Shown here in pieces: positions 53,744 to 64,000 of a stretch of 64,000 bases of DNA. The notes under the pieces are model-generated. The model was not told the origin of the DNA, did no database searches, and saw nothing but the letters and a program-made list of their open reading frames with translations. Origin of the DNA: an uncultured Methanolobus sp. (GTDB lineage: Archaea > Halobacteriota > Methanosarcinia > Methanosarcinales > Methanosarcinaceae); the NCBI RefSeq assembly GCF_963667555.1, contig NZ_OY763421.1, positions 1,877,562 to 1,941,561 of the forward strand, written 5' to 3'. Position 1 is the first letter of the stretch. Every line of letters starts with the position of its first letter. Both the position numbers and the translations under genes were made by a program.

Positions 53744-54463
53744 TTGATTGTATCTGTTGTTGTACCAACATATAACGAGAAAGATAATTTACCCGTTCTC
53801 ATAGATAAATTAAAAAATGTATTTGATATCAATAATATTGACGCAAGAATAATAGTTGTCGATGACAATTCACCAGATGGTACAGGCCAAATTGCCGATG
53901 AACTTGCTGTCAGGTATAACCAATTGATCCATGTGATCCACCGTAAAGGTAAGCTTGGGATTGGATCGGCACATATAGCAGGATTCAAATATTCTATTGA
54001 AAAAATAAATGCAGATGTTATAATCTCTATGGATTCTGACCTGTCACATGACCCAGAATATATCCCTGATCTCCTACGCCTATATGAAAAAGGATATGAC
54101 GTTGTAGTAGGCTCCAGGTATGCTAAAGGTGGAAAGGTAAATGATTGGGGACTGCATCGCAGAATAATGAGCAAAGGTGCAAACATGCTTGCAAGTACTG
54201 TTCTTGGTGTAAAGGTAAACGATATGACTACGGGTTATCGTTGCTATTCCAAAGATACCCTTCTTAGCCTGAATCTTGATTCTATTAAATCCGATGGTTA
54301 TTCTTTCCTTGAAGAGATATTGTACTATTGTAAAAAGAAAAACGCCAGAATTGGCGAGACACCTATTATTTTTGTAGATAGAACGCTAGGAACATCCAAG
54401 CTTTCAAAAAAAGAAATAGTCAATTTCTTTTTGACTATTGTAAGACTTAGAATTCATAGTTGA
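53744..54463 (+). CDS. Dolichol-phosphate-mannose-synthase-like GT2 glycosyltransferase (second)
   Basis: A 239-residue paralogue of the preceding gene, starting at TTG 53744 with AGAGGG upstream. The donor site VVDDNSPDGTG and the metal site MDSDLSHDP are intact. Its last bases overlap the stop of the convergent membrane-protein gene by ten bases. It likely loads a lipid carrier with a different sugar from its neighbour; the donor cannot be read from sequence. Confidence 0.9.
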   Translation: MIVSVVVPTYNEKDNLPVLIDKLKNVFDINNIDARIIVVDDNSPDGTGQIADELAVRYNQLIHVIHRKGKLGIGSAHIAGFKYSIEKINADVIISMDSDLSHDPEYIPDLLRLYEKGYDVVVGSRYAKGGKVNDWGLHRRIMSKGANMLASTVLGVKVNDMTTGYRCYSKDTLLSLNLDSIKSDGYSFLEEILYYCKKKNARIGETPIIFVDRTLGTSKLSKKEIVNFFLTIVRLRIHS

Positions 54464-56583
54464 AACAAATATGAATTTACTTTTTTTCTCTTTATGATCA
54501 ACCCGATCGATCCTAAAAGAGTTACAAATGATATTGCAAGACCTATTTTAAAATCTGTAGGATCAAATACAAATTCAACGTCCTTACTTGCATCATTTAT
54601 CTGAGATCCGACCATGCTTCCAACATTTTCAGCTGCATCTCCATTTACTTTCCAGCCTTTGTAGAAAGAACTCTTATAAACAACAATATCACCCTCATTA
54701 ACAAGAGAACTATCTACTGTTACCTTATTTGGAGATAAATATTTTGCTTCAAGTGGAACCAGAATTCCATTTCTGATTGCAAATACATTTGGAAGGCTAT
54801 TAGGAAGCTCAATAACTGAAACACCATTTACATCAAATAACGCAGGTGCATCTATTGCCTCACCTGTTTCAAGATATTGCGTATCAATCAGATAATTTGC
54901 CGGATAATATGAAATATCACCAATCTGAACGGTCGAGGGTACTGTGTTAAGGAAATATGCATAATAAGCACGCTGCATGTGTAACCCGGCATTCATCGCT
55001 TCATACGCGTAATCCATATGATAATACGGCCATCCGTCTGTTGTTAGCCATATCTGCTGGTTGTTTCCTGAATCATATTCCTTTATTTTTAGCATTAGCT
55101 CATTGCTTGTCGCATTTTCGATATTGTTTTCATATGGTTTAAATATTGTAATATTTGTTGCGGCAATCAGAACAATACTGGTAAACAATATCATAAAAAT
55201 AATTTTATTTGATGTAGTGAGAATATTCTTATTTTTGATAAGAAGCAAAAATGACACCGCGACTATTGACACCAAACCTACAAAACCAATTCCAAGATCA
55301 GAAAAGAGAACTTTCCCGGAGTCAATAATAAATTCCTGTAGTTCAAAGAACAATATAACTCCTATCAAAGAAAGCAGATATACAAGTGCTTTTTTGTCTT
55401 TTTCATACGATTCAATGAACCATTGTAATCCGTATAATGACAGTGCAATGACAACAAAAGATGCAAAAAGCATGGATCTGCCTGGAACACGGAAGTTTTC
55501 AAAAAGCGGCAGATAACGCAAAATGCCAAATAAAGTATTACCGCCACCTGCCCATAAAAGGAAAGCTATAAAGGAAGGATAAAGGAACAATTTTTTTTCA
55601 GAGCGATTAAATACTGATAACATTGCAAAAATAAAAGGTATGAAGCCCAAATATGCATAACTTTCATAGTAAGGATACTCATCTAATGAATTTCCTGTGA
55701 AAAACAAAGTGAATGTTTCCTTGAAAATGCCGCTCCCTTTGAATGGTTGAATGGGATCTATTCGAGTAATATTGTCACCAATAAGAAGCACAGGGATAAG
55801 CTTAATGGAGCTGAACATTAAAAATAGTATGAAAACTAAAGATAATACTTTGAAATTATCAAACTTCAGACCATACTTTCCATTGCGAAGAGTCACACAA
55901 TTTAATAAAGAGTAGATGAAGAACATCATCATGAAGAACGCAAGATAGTATATTGCCCCTCCAAAAACAAACATTGAGAGAGAGATTGCAGATAAAATAA
56001 TGTAGAATATATCTTTATTTTCAGTGGCCTTCACGATAAAAAACATAGAGAGAGGAATAAACATCTGTGTTGTCAAAAGTTCAGTATGGCCTGCATCAAT
56101 CCTTCCTGCAAGGGATCCTGACAACATGAACAACAACGCACCATATAATTGAAGCATTTTATTAGAAGTGATTGTTGTTGAAAAAAGCCAGAAACATACA
56201 CCTGCCAGAAAAACATGTAGTACAACTATTACTTTGACTCCATCTAACAAACCAAATAGAAGATAAGGCAATGTTATTAAAGGATCATAAAGAGCGCTAA
56301 TAGGACTCGCATATTCAGGGAAGCCACCAAACCAAAGATGGTTCCACAAAGGAAATTGATGATATACCAGAATGGATTCAAGCTGAGCTATGACAGGTAA
56401 TTCAATAAGATCACTTGAATGACCCGGTAGCATACCGGTTGCAAAAATAATTTTCCACAAATAAAAAATGGCAGATAAAGCCAATGTAAAAATGACAATT
56501 AGTGATTTTGAATCAAATATTTTTGATTCAGCTTTGACTTCACTTTCTGATTCTTCCACAGGTTTCAGATTTTTTTTTGACAT
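54454..56583 (-). CDS. Large multi-pass membrane protein, YfhO-like (GT-C type)
   Basis: A 709-residue protein with about 13 membrane helices and an extracellular C-terminal domain before a last helix. The first loop holds PLWNHLWFGGFPEYASPISA, typical of YfhO-like membrane proteins related to GT-C glycosyltransferases, which use lipid-linked sugars. Acidic residues near the first loop could serve as the catalytic base. It points toward the GT2 pair and may use their lipid-linked products to glycosylate surface polymers; this is inference. Confidence 0.8.
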   Translation of the reverse strand: MSKKNLKPVEESESEVKAESKIFDSKSLIVIFTLALSAIFYLWKIIFATGMLPGHSSDLIELPVIAQLESILVYHQFPLWNHLWFGGFPEYASPISALYDPLITLPYLLFGLLDGVKVIVVLHVFLAGVCFWLFSTTITSNKMLQLYGALLFMLSGSLAGRIDAGHTELLTTQMFIPLSMFFIVKATENKDIFYIILSAISLSMFVFGGAIYYLAFFMMMFFIYSLLNCVTLRNGKYGLKFDNFKVLSLVFILFLMFSSIKLIPVLLIGDNITRIDPIQPFKGSGIFKETFTLFFTGNSLDEYPYYESYAYLGFIPFIFAMLSVFNRSEKKLFLYPSFIAFLLWAGGGNTLFGILRYLPLFENFRVPGRSMLFASFVVIALSLYGLQWFIESYEKDKKALVYLLSLIGVILFFELQEFIIDSGKVLFSDLGIGFVGLVSIVAVSFLLLIKNKNILTTSNKIIFMILFTSIVLIAATNITIFKPYENNIENATSNELMLKIKEYDSGNNQQIWLTTDGWPYYHMDYAYEAMNAGLHMQRAYYAYFLNTVPSTVQIGDISYYPANYLIDTQYLETGEAIDAPALFDVNGVSVIELPNSLPNVFAIRNGILVPLEAKYLSPNKVTVDSSLVNEGDIVVYKSSFYKGWKVNGDAAENVGSMVGSQINDASKDVEFVFDPTDFKIGLAISFVTLLGSIGLIIKRKKVNSYLFQL

Positions 56584-56632
56584 ATTGTCCCCTCTAACAA
56601 ATATAACATTAATTCTTAGTTCTAGATCTCAA

Positions 56633-58168
56633 TTAAACTTTTGGCGATGTGAATATATAGATCCCGGTTATCTGACCCACATAAGATGCATTGTTCTGAA
56701 GCCATGCCAATGCCGTACCTTCAGGATTTGCAGCATTTATATCTCCGGTTACAATGAACCATGATCGAGAATATGTAGTTGATGTTAATGTGAGTGACTG
56801 GGCATCAAAACCTTGTCCAGTATAAAGCATAGTCCCATCAGTCGAATTCGAATAATAGAAAACTAATGGCTGATACATATAGCCGGGCAGTGGGATGACA
56901 ACGTCACCTTCCTGAGTCATATTCTCCAAATTAGGAGACAAAGATCTCCAATCATTTTTCTGAACCGTTGTATAATATTGAGACATCAACGGAACGGTCA
57001 TTAATAAAATAAGTAACACTATCACTCCAATAACCATTTTTTGTGGTCGTTCGTTGAGTGTCTTTTTAGTTTTCGGATATATAAAATAAGCAATACCGGT
57101 GATTCCACGGGCAACTAATAACAGATAAGCAGGCAACAAAAATAATAGATACCTGGAGCTGAATGGCATTTTTGCAGCAAGTATGTAACTTGCTACAAAT
57201 GGAACAAAGAGGTATATTCCCAAAAATGTGAATTGGTCCCTCTGCTTCATTACTGAAGCAATGAGGCCTAAAGCAAAAAGTAATATAAAAATAAGAGAGG
57301 AAGAGGAACTTCTTGTACTGAATTCAATCAATATAGTTGGAACAAAGTTCAATGATTGACCAATTCCCCATGTAGGAGCTCCTGAAGTGCGAGCAATCGA
57401 TTGCTGTATAAAAGGGATCAATAATGGCGAAGTTGCCACCAGAATTCCTGTAACGCTTAACACAAAGTGCCTTAAGTTACTGTTATCTTTGATTGAAAAA
57501 TCATCTTTTTTATACAAAGGAATTACTACTCGCATCAATATGTAATAAACACCTTCGGGAATCAGGGCAAAAACTGCATAATAATGTGAATAGAAAGCCA
57601 ATGATGATGAAATGACATACATTACCCAGTTTCGTTTTGAATTTGTGTTAATTGATATATAGAACAGATACAAAGATAAAACCGAGAAAAAAACCATTTG
57701 TGTGTAAGTACGTGCCTCCTGGGAATACCATAAGTGCATCATTGATATGGATAAGAGAAATGCACCTACGATACCTTCTTCTTTTCCAAAAAGACGCTCA
57801 CCTAACAAATAAGTAACAGGAATGGTTAAAACTCCAAATATAACAGAAGGAAGCCTTAGACTGAATTCACTGGAACTGAAAAAAGTCATAAAATGCAATA
57901 TGATCATATGGAGAGGTGCCTGCATTGCTGCTACTGATTTACTATAGGTAGCAACTAAAGTATCCTGTATGTACCCATAACTTGCAGCTTCATCCAACCA
58001 CATGGACTGGGTTCCAAGATGATATATCCTCAAAACAAAGCCAATTATCACGATGAAACTTAGTAGTAACAAATATTTATCCGAAAATAAACCATCATTT
58101 TTAACAGGACTTGTTTCCATATCCTTCGATTTTGACTTCACATCTGATTCTCTTCTTTTCTTTACCAT
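56633..58168 (-). CDS. GT39/ArnT-like membrane glycosyltransferase
   Basis: A 511-residue GT-C protein with about 11 membrane helices. The first external loop contains MWLDEAASYG (DE motif) and the next APLHMIILH and WYSQEARTYT segments seen in the PMT/ArnT group. These enzymes move a sugar from a polyprenyl-phosphate carrier to a protein or lipid on the outer face. It lies 49 bp upstream of the YfhO-like gene on the same strand, so they may be one operon. Confidence 0.87.
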   Translation of the reverse strand: MVKKRRESDVKSKSKDMETSPVKNDGLFSDKYLLLLSFIVIIGFVLRIYHLGTQSMWLDEAASYGYIQDTLVATYSKSVAAMQAPLHMIILHFMTFFSSSEFSLRLPSVIFGVLTIPVTYLLGERLFGKEEGIVGAFLLSISMMHLWYSQEARTYTQMVFFSVLSLYLFYISINTNSKRNWVMYVISSSLAFYSHYYAVFALIPEGVYYILMRVVIPLYKKDDFSIKDNSNLRHFVLSVTGILVATSPLLIPFIQQSIARTSGAPTWGIGQSLNFVPTILIEFSTRSSSSSLIFILLFALGLIASVMKQRDQFTFLGIYLFVPFVASYILAAKMPFSSRYLLFLLPAYLLLVARGITGIAYFIYPKTKKTLNERPQKMVIGVIVLLILLMTVPLMSQYYTTVQKNDWRSLSPNLENMTQEGDVVIPLPGYMYQPLVFYYSNSTDGTMLYTGQGFDAQSLTLTSTTYSRSWFIVTGDINAANPEGTALAWLQNNASYVGQITGIYIFTSPKV

Positions 58169-58309
58169 TCTTTCATCCTGTTACGATAATTACTCTTTTT
58201 TAAGTAATAGGTATCATTTTATTATTATACAGTAAATATTTAAGTATATTGTAATCATTTACAAATCAAATTATTAAATAAAAAAAATAAAGTTTCACGA
58301 AGATAAAAT

Positions 58310-59266
58310 ATGAAAAAAACAGAGATTTCAGCACTTGTATTTAGCAAGAAAACTATAGTCTCATTTTTAATTTCCTTTCTGATACTATATATATTAGTAA
58401 AAAACGTAGATGCTGAGTCAGTGTTGAATGTTTCAAGAACTGCTTCGCTGCCACTATTGATAACAGCTTTTATAGTGCATTATCTTTCATTTCTTGTAAG
58501 AGGAACAAGATGGAAAACACTATTGAATATCATAGGGATTTCTTCAAATACATTGAAACTTACAAAAATGGTGTTTCTTTCATGGTTTGTCAATAGCATT
58601 GTTCCTGCAAAACTAGGGGACATTTACAGAAGCTATCTTCTAAAAAAATCTACAGAAACACCCATTTCCGCTTCACTTGGAACTATATTCGTAGAAAGGA
58701 TATTTGATATTGCAGTTCTTCTTTTGTTGTTAACTTCCAGTGGTTTATTGATATTCAAAAATAACATTCCACAGCAAATATCAGAAGCAATGGGAATCGG
58801 ATATTTATTACTTATAATTATATGTATAGGGTTAATTTGCTCATGGTTATTTAGAGACAGAATATTTGAACTGATACCTGAAAAAATACATTTCCACACA
58901 AGAAACCTACACAATGGAGTATATATTTCATTATCCAGTAAGAGTACAGTTTTCAAGACAATTCTGCTAACCCTTGTAATCTGGACACTTGAAGCATCAA
59001 GATTTATGCTGGTTACAAAATCTTTGGGACTGCATCTGGGATTCGAACTTATAATATTTGTTGTGCTTGCAGCCTCATTATTAACAGCAATTCCACTTAC
59101 TCCAGCTGGACTGGGAGCAGTTGAGGTATCAATAGTATTCCTATTAGGAATCTTTGGAGTTGGCACAGCAACCGGAACTTCAGTTGCATTACTTGACAGA
59201 CTCATCAGCTATTGGAGCATACTGGTGACAGGTACTGCCGTATATATATTTGATAAAGAAGACTGA
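58310..59266 (+). CDS. Flippase-like membrane protein (LPG synthase TM domain, UPF0104)
   Basis: A 318-residue protein with about eight membrane helices and the family segments LVRGTRWKTLLN, SWFVNSIVPAKLGDIYR and LTPAGLGAVEVS. The family covers the membrane part of lysylphosphatidylglycerol synthase; stand-alone archaeal forms often lie in sugar clusters and are thought to move or modify lipids. The substrate is unknown. Confidence 0.9.
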   Translation: MKKTEISALVFSKKTIVSFLISFLILYILVKNVDAESVLNVSRTASLPLLITAFIVHYLSFLVRGTRWKTLLNIIGISSNTLKLTKMVFLSWFVNSIVPAKLGDIYRSYLLKKSTETPISASLGTIFVERIFDIAVLLLLLTSSGLLIFKNNIPQQISEAMGIGYLLLIIICIGLICSWLFRDRIFELIPEKIHFHTRNLHNGVYISLSSKSTVFKTILLTLVIWTLEASRFMLVTKSLGLHLGFELIIFVVLAASLLTAIPLTPAGLGAVEVSIVFLLGIFGVGTATGTSVALLDRLISYWSILVTGTAVYIFDKED

Positions 59267-59351
59267 TATTTAAAGCAATTACTATATATGCTAAATTAAA
59301 ACTATAATAACCAAATGTGAACTTAAAGATTCCATTACAGGGGATGAGACT

Positions 59352-60743
59352 ATTAAATCAATAATACTTGCAGGCGGTTCTGGAACACGCCTTTGGCCTC
59401 TTAGCAGAGAATTGTATCCTAAACAATTTCTAAAACTTGAAGAAAGGTCTCTGTTTCAGGATACGATCCTTAGATGTCTACAAATATCGGAAATATCGGA
59501 AATATATGTAGTCACAAATGAATTGCACAAATATTTTGTTATTGGTCAAATAGAAGAGCTCGGGTATGAAATCCCCAGAGAGAACATTCTTCTGGAGCCT
59601 GAAGGCAGAAATACCCTTCCTGCTATATATTATGGAATTAAAGAAATTAAAGAGAAGTATGGAAACTCAACCGTAGCCATATTTTCCTCAGATCACAAAC
59701 TTGATTCGAATGCTATGGAAATCATAGAAAATTCACAGATATTAGCCTCAGAATATCTTGTAACTTTTGGAATATTACCTGATTATCCTCATACAGGCTA
59801 TGGATACATAAAACCGGGTGAAAAAATAAAAATTGGACATAAAGTAACCGAATTCAGAGAAAAACCGCAAATCGAGGATGCTAAAAAGTATATTTCAGAC
59901 GGTTGTCTTTGGAACAGCGGCATGTTCTTATTTTCTACAGATATTTTTTTAAAAGAAGTGGAGTGCTATATTCCTGAAATAAAAGCAGCTTTTGATAGTT
60001 CAGATGATATTCAAGAGATATATAGAAAAATTCCAAATATATCAATAGATTACGGCATAATGGAAAAATCTTCCAAAGTAGTTGTTGTCCAATTAGACCA
60101 CAAATGGAGTGATCTGGGTAATTTCAATGCACTTTGCGATGAACTTCCTAAAGATAACGAAGGAAATTGTGTACTTGAATGTGAAGGATTACTTATGAAT
60201 TCAAAAGATAACTTCATATATTCAAGTTCTGGAAAATTGGTATCGGTTGTAGATATCAATGACCTTATTGTTGTTGACACTACTGATGCATTGATGATAT
60301 GTCCTCGTAATAGTTGCGAGCAAGTAAAAGAAGTTGTCAACATCCTTAAACAAAAAGAAGATGAACGTGTGAACCTCCATGAAACGGTATATAGGCCATG
60401 GGGTTCATATACACTTCTTGAAAAATCCGAAAAGCATAAGATAAAAAACATATCTGTTCTGCCGGGAAAGAAACTGAGTCTGCAATTACACCATCATAGA
60501 AGTGAACACTGGGTAGTTGTAAAAGGAATTGCATGTGTAGAAAATAATGGAGATAAATTTTTCCTTAGGCAGGGTGAAAGTACATTCATAAGAGCAGGAA
60601 TGAAACATAGGCTTTCAAATCCAGGAAAACTGCCCCTTGAAATAATTGAAGTTCAACTTGGGGAATATGTCGAAGAAGATGATATAATCAGATTCGACGA
60701 TGAATTCGGAAGAGTAAAAAAGGATTTGGAAAACAATCTGTAA
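59352..60743 (+). CDS. manC: Mannose-1-phosphate guanylyltransferase / mannose-6-phosphate isomerase, apparent ATT start
   Basis: The frame from ATT 59352 reads (M)KSIILAGGSGTRLWPLSREL, exactly the conserved N-terminus of the family, for a 463-residue product of normal length. The first standard start in frame (TTG 59412) would remove the whole nucleotide-binding loop. A GGGGATGA ribosome-like site lies just before ATT. The N-terminal domain makes GDP-mannose; the C-terminal cupin (PGKKLSLQLHHHRSEHW) is the type II phosphomannose isomerase with His ligands. It supplies GDP-mannose for the downstream Gmd enzymes. The unusual start could also be a sequence error; an out-of-frame ATG (59344) ends after six codons. 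Confidence 0.88.
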   Translation: MKSIILAGGSGTRLWPLSRELYPKQFLKLEERSLFQDTILRCLQISEISEIYVVTNELHKYFVIGQIEELGYEIPRENILLEPEGRNTLPAIYYGIKEIKEKYGNSTVAIFSSDHKLDSNAMEIIENSQILASEYLVTFGILPDYPHTGYGYIKPGEKIKIGHKVTEFREKPQIEDAKKYISDGCLWNSGMFLFSTDIFLKEVECYIPEIKAAFDSSDDIQEIYRKIPNISIDYGIMEKSSKVVVVQLDHKWSDLGNFNALCDELPKDNEGNCVLECEGLLMNSKDNFIYSSSGKLVSVVDINDLIVVDTTDALMICPRNSCEQVKEVVNILKQKEDERVNLHETVYRPWGSYTLLEKSEKHKIKNISVLPGKKLSLQLHHHRSEHWVVVKGIACVENNGDKFFLRQGESTFIRAGMKHRLSNPGKLPLEIIEVQLGEYVEEDDIIRFDDEFGRVKKDLENNL

Positions 60744-60765
60744 TCAATACATATTTGGATCACAT

Positions 60766-61740
60766 ATGTCAAAAAATGCATTTATTACGGGTATTTCCGG
60801 GCAGGATGGATCCTATCTCGCTGAGCTCTTGCTGAGTAAAGGATACAATGTATATGGGCTCCTACGAAAACCAGATTCATCTGATACATCCAGAATCGAT
60901 CATATAATTAATAATATAGAAATTATTCAAGGAGATTTAAGTAATCAGGAATCTATAGAAGAAGCGGTCCGCATTTCAAAGCCGGATGAGGTTTACAACC
61001 TTGCTGCCTACCATAATGTATCAGGTTCCTGGAAAGAACCTGTATGTGCTGCAGACATTAATGGACTTGGAGTTATCCGTGTCCTTGAAGCTGTTAAGAA
61101 TTTTGCACCCTCTGCACACATATGTCAGGCATCATCAAGTGAAATATTCGGAAAAGTAAGGGAGACACCACAAACAGAGCATACTGCTTTTTATCCACGG
61201 AACCCTTACGGTTTTTCTAAAGTACTTGGCTACTGGGCTTGTGTGAATTATCGTGAAAATTATAATATGCATGTAAGTAACGGAATATTATTTAATCATG
61301 AATCCCCGCGAAGAGGAATTGATTTTGTTACACGAAAAATAACAGATAGTGTTGCCCGCATAAAATATGGTTTCTCCAATGAACTAAGACTAGGAAATCT
61401 GGATGCAAAGAGAGACTGGGGTTATGCAGGCGATTACGTTGAAGCTATGTGGAGGATGCTCCAGCAAGACAAACCTGATGATTACATAATAGCAACAGGT
61501 AGAACACATTCTGTACTGGATTTCGTAGAGCTTGCTTTTTCAATAGCAGACCTTGATTGGGAAAAATATGTTGTAGTGGACTCTAAATATACCAGGTCGC
61601 CAGAGGAACACCTGCTGGTTGGAGATCCTTCTAAAGCAAAGAGTGTAATTGGATGGAAACCAAAGGTCAAATTTGAAGAACTTGTTGAAATGATGGTCAA
61701 TGCAGACTTAGAAAAATGGAAGAACTCTACTGAGAAATGA
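60766..61740 (+). CDS. GDP-mannose 4,6-dehydratase-like SDR enzyme
   Basis: A 324-residue SDR. NADP-binding GISGQDGSYLAELL (near 8-21), the catalytic Tyr/Lys in YPRNPYGFSK and the family-specific NGILFNHESPRRGIDFVTRK identify it as Gmd-type. It converts GDP-mannose to GDP-4-keto-6-deoxymannose. It is somewhat shorter than canonical Gmd, a second copy of which begins at 63813. The two may act on different sugars or one may have changed reaction. Starts 22 bp after manC. Confidence 0.88.
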   Translation: MSKNAFITGISGQDGSYLAELLLSKGYNVYGLLRKPDSSDTSRIDHIINNIEIIQGDLSNQESIEEAVRISKPDEVYNLAAYHNVSGSWKEPVCAADINGLGVIRVLEAVKNFAPSAHICQASSSEIFGKVRETPQTEHTAFYPRNPYGFSKVLGYWACVNYRENYNMHVSNGILFNHESPRRGIDFVTRKITDSVARIKYGFSNELRLGNLDAKRDWGYAGDYVEAMWRMLQQDKPDDYIIATGRTHSVLDFVELAFSIADLDWEKYVVVDSKYTRSPEEHLLVGDPSKAKSVIGWKPKVKFEELVEMMVNADLEKWKNSTEK

Positions 61741-61804
61741 TCTGCACCCTTGAATAATTATTATATTTTATGAATAAACCAGCAATATAAAGAAGGATTT
61801 TTTT

Positions 61805-62815
61805 ATGAAAGTTATAATTCCCGCAGCAGGAACAGGAACACGATTATTTCCCCATACACATACAAAGCCAAAACCGATGGTTTACATTGCAGGTAAACCT
61901 ATTATTGGACATATTCTCGACAGAATGAAGGATCTGGAACCAGAGGAAATAATACTCGTTGTCGGCTATCATAAGGAGCAGCTTATTACATATGTTAACG
62001 AAAATTATTCAGACATATTCAATATCAAATACGTTGAACAAGAAAACAGGCTTGGTCTTGGACATTCTGTATACATTACTCGTGAATTAATAAAAGGTTC
62101 AGATGTAATGATAGCATTAGGAGATATGATATTCAAAACTGGATATCAGGACTTCTATAATAAGCATATGAAAAATGATAAATGCGCAGGTTCTATTGGA
62201 GTCCGTGAGGTAGATGAACCTCAAAAATATGGAATCGTTGAACTTGAAGAAAATTCACCTTGTATCAAAAAACTCGAAGAGAAACCAGAGAATCCTGTAT
62301 CAAATCTGGGAATATCAGGAGTGTATTTTGTAAAAGACACCACTATTCTTTTTGAAGTGCTTGAATGGATGATACAAAATGATATTAAAACGCGCGGAGA
62401 ATATCAGCTTACTGATGCACTGCAGGAAATGATAAAAAGAGGGTGTAAATTAAAAACTTTTAAAGTTTCAAGCTGGTATGATTGCGGACACGCTAAATCC
62501 CTGCTAGATACAAATAAGGTTCTACTATCTGAAAATGAGTTTATAAGTTCTAATTTTGAAAGTGAAGATTCAGTAATAATACATCCGATAGCCATTGGAA
62601 ACGATGTAAAAATACTAAATTCTGTTGTCGGTCCTTACACATCCATAGCTGAAGGAACTGTTGTGGAAAGTTCTATAATTTCAAACAGCGTAATAGGAAC
62701 ACGTACACACATATCCAAAGTTAATTTGCAGTCATCCATCGTGGGAGATGACGCAAAAGTTGCAGGGAAACACAATTCATTGAATATAGGTGACTCATCA
62801 TCTATTGAATTTTGA
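61805..62815 (+). CDS. Sugar-1-phosphate nucleotidyltransferase (RmlA-like) with beta-helix tail
   Basis: A 336-residue protein with the signature [20 protein letters not shown] and the NTP-binding GDMIF near 108-112. After about residue 245 comes a left-handed beta-helix (hexapeptide-like repeats [19 protein letters not shown]). The arrangement matches RmlA/GlmU-type sugar nucleotidyltransferases of archaea. It would make a UDP-, dTDP- or GDP-sugar. It ends one codon-overlap before the next SDR gene. Confidence 0.9.
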   Translation: MKVIIPAAGTGTRLFPHTHTKPKPMVYIAGKPIIGHILDRMKDLEPEEIILVVGYHKEQLITYVNENYSDIFNIKYVEQENRLGLGHSVYITRELIKGSDVMIALGDMIFKTGYQDFYNKHMKNDKCAGSIGVREVDEPQKYGIVELEENSPCIKKLEEKPENPVSNLGISGVYFVKDTTILFEVLEWMIQNDIKTRGEYQLTDALQEMIKRGCKLKTFKVSSWYDCGHAKSLLDTNKVLLSENEFISSNFESEDSVIIHPIAIGNDVKILNSVVGPYTSIAEGTVVESSIISNSVIGTRTHISKVNLQSSIVGDDAKVAGKHNSLNIGDSSSIEF

Positions 62816-62826
62816 AGAGGGATACA

Positions 62827-63756
62827 ATGAGATCAATAGTAACCGGTGGTGCAGGATTTTTAGGATCACATCTATGTGACAAGTTGTTAAAAGAAGGACA
62901 TGAAGTGATATGTATAGATAATCTGGTAACGGGTAACGCAAAGAACATTGCCCATATAAAAACAGACAAATTTACATATTTGAAATTTGACGTCACTAAA
63001 CCAATATATTTTGGAAATAAAATAGATTATGTATTCCATTTAGCAAGTCCGGCATCACCGATTGACTATCTGGAGTTACCAATCCAAACCCTAAAAGTGG
63101 GAGCACTTGGTACGTATAATATGCTAGGACTTGCAAAAGAACAGGGAGCAAGATTTTTACTGGCTTCTACCTCCGAAGTATATGGCGACCCTCTTGTAAA
63201 TCCACAACCGGAAAGCTATTGGGGAAATGTTAACCCTATCGGACCAAGGGGAGTCTATGATGAAGCAAAAAGATATGCTGAAGCTATCACAATGGCGTAC
63301 CACACCCATCACGGCATTGACACAAGAATTGTCAGGATATTCAACACATATGGGCCTCGAATGCGAGCCGGTGATGGAAGAGTTGTTCCTAATTTCATCA
63401 ACCAGGCTTTGAAAAATGAAGACATTACCGTTTATGGAGATGGATCTCAAACACGCTCATTTTGTTATGTTTCAGATCTGATCGAAGGTATATACAAACT
63501 AATGATGTCAGATTATTGTGAACCTGTTAACATTGGAAACCCAGATGAGATGACAGTGCTGGATTTTGCAGAGGAAATCATAAGATTGACAGGAACAAGA
63601 TCTAAAATCGTATTCAAGGACCTTCCTGTTGATGATCCTAAAATTAGAAGACCAGATATTAGTAAGGCTAAAAAAATTCTTGGATGGGAACCTACTGTAA
63701 AGTTAAAAGAAGGTTTGCATGAGACCGTGGATTATTTTGAACGTTGCAGAGAGTGA
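62827..63756 (+). CDS. UDP-glucuronate-decarboxylase-like SDR (epimerase/dehydratase family)
   Basis: A 309-residue SDR. ATG 62827 is preferred over TTG 62812 because a GAGGG ribosome site lies between them. NAD-binding [23 protein letters not shown] and the catalytic YDEAKRYAE place it among UDP-glucuronic-acid decarboxylases (UXS); the [13 protein letters not shown] segment is typical for that group. It would make UDP-xylose from UDP-glucuronate, but the substrate is inferred. Confidence 0.87.
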   Translation: MRSIVTGGAGFLGSHLCDKLLKEGHEVICIDNLVTGNAKNIAHIKTDKFTYLKFDVTKPIYFGNKIDYVFHLASPASPIDYLELPIQTLKVGALGTYNMLGLAKEQGARFLLASTSEVYGDPLVNPQPESYWGNVNPIGPRGVYDEAKRYAEAITMAYHTHHGIDTRIVRIFNTYGPRMRAGDGRVVPNFINQALKNEDITVYGDGSQTRSFCYVSDLIEGIYKLMMSDYCEPVNIGNPDEMTVLDFAEEIIRLTGTRSKIVFKDLPVDDPKIRRPDISKAKKILGWEPTVKLKEGLHETVDYFERCRE

Positions 63757-63785
63757 ATATTTATATTACTTTAGCATAATATTAA

Positions 63786-64000
<215 letters not shown>

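Overview
The window looks like a chromosomal segment of a methanogenic archaeon of the Methanosarcinaceae (Methanolobus/Methanococcoides/Methanosarcina-like). The indicators are a tandem-duplicated Methanosarcina-type S-layer protein, several proteins with PGF-CTERM (archaeosortase A) tails, an archaeal class III pilin, a DUF5371 protein, archaeal-type threonyl-tRNA synthetase, archaeal ThiI without a rhodanese domain, and AT-rich intergenic DNA with TATA-like boxes. No rRNA, tRNA or CRISPR array was seen. The species call is inference.

Left part (1-14.9 kb): surface and accessory genes. A giant secreted SpvB/FG-GAP/YD-repeat/DUF2341 protein runs off the left edge. It is followed by a short tyrosine recombinase. 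Next comes a three-gene set sharing one extracellular domain: one member carries a chymotrypsin-type protease, the other two carry PGF-CTERM anchors. Then come two lipoproteins, an XRE regulator with two DUF2178-type membrane proteins, and a lipoprotein serpin with an inhibitory-type hinge. Three decayed copies of one small coding fragment lie behind the lipoprotein and serpin genes.

Defence island (15-25.4 kb): a type I restriction-modification operon in the order hsdM, DUF1016 nuclease, hsdS, FRG-domain protein, hsdR, all overlapping. On one side lies an intact HExxH metalloprotease-like gene and on the other a decayed, same-orientation copy of that gene's 5' end, so the island sits between direct repeats. 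Next to it (25.7-28 kb) is a tightly packed operon of very small genes (ribbon-helix-helix protein, small membrane protein, two zinc-finger proteins, coiled-coil protein). It is headed by a cluster of TACGTA palindromes and looks plasmid- or virus-like. Its first gene has no ATG, GTG or TTG start.

Middle part (28-51.5 kb): mostly core genes: S-layer protein, a methyltransferase behind an ABC ATPase remnant, a shikimate-kinase-like protein, the UPF0210/UPF0237 pair, a pilin with DUF5371, two DUF4870 membrane proteins, a very large ArlD/E-domain protein with 75-bp repeats, thiI, acylphosphatase, thrS, an AI-2E-type permease, a PUA/PAPS-reductase/ferredoxin fusion, and an NfnAB-type flavoprotein pair. 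Three surface- or membrane-related promoters here share a TAATTATAATRATAT-like element just downstream of the TATA box.

Right part (51.7-64 kb): a surface-polysaccharide or glycoprotein sugar cluster. It holds a 3-dehydrase-like PLP enzyme with His in place of the catalytic Lys, two dolichol-phosphate-mannose-synthase-like transferases, two large membrane proteins of glycosyltransferase type, a flippase-like protein, bifunctional ManC (apparently starting at ATT), Gmd-like dehydratase, an RmlA-like nucleotidyltransferase, a UDP-glucuronate-decarboxylase-like SDR, and the start of a second Gmd. Together they would make GDP-mannose, GDP-4-keto-6-deoxymannose and other nucleotide sugars and move them onto lipid carriers.
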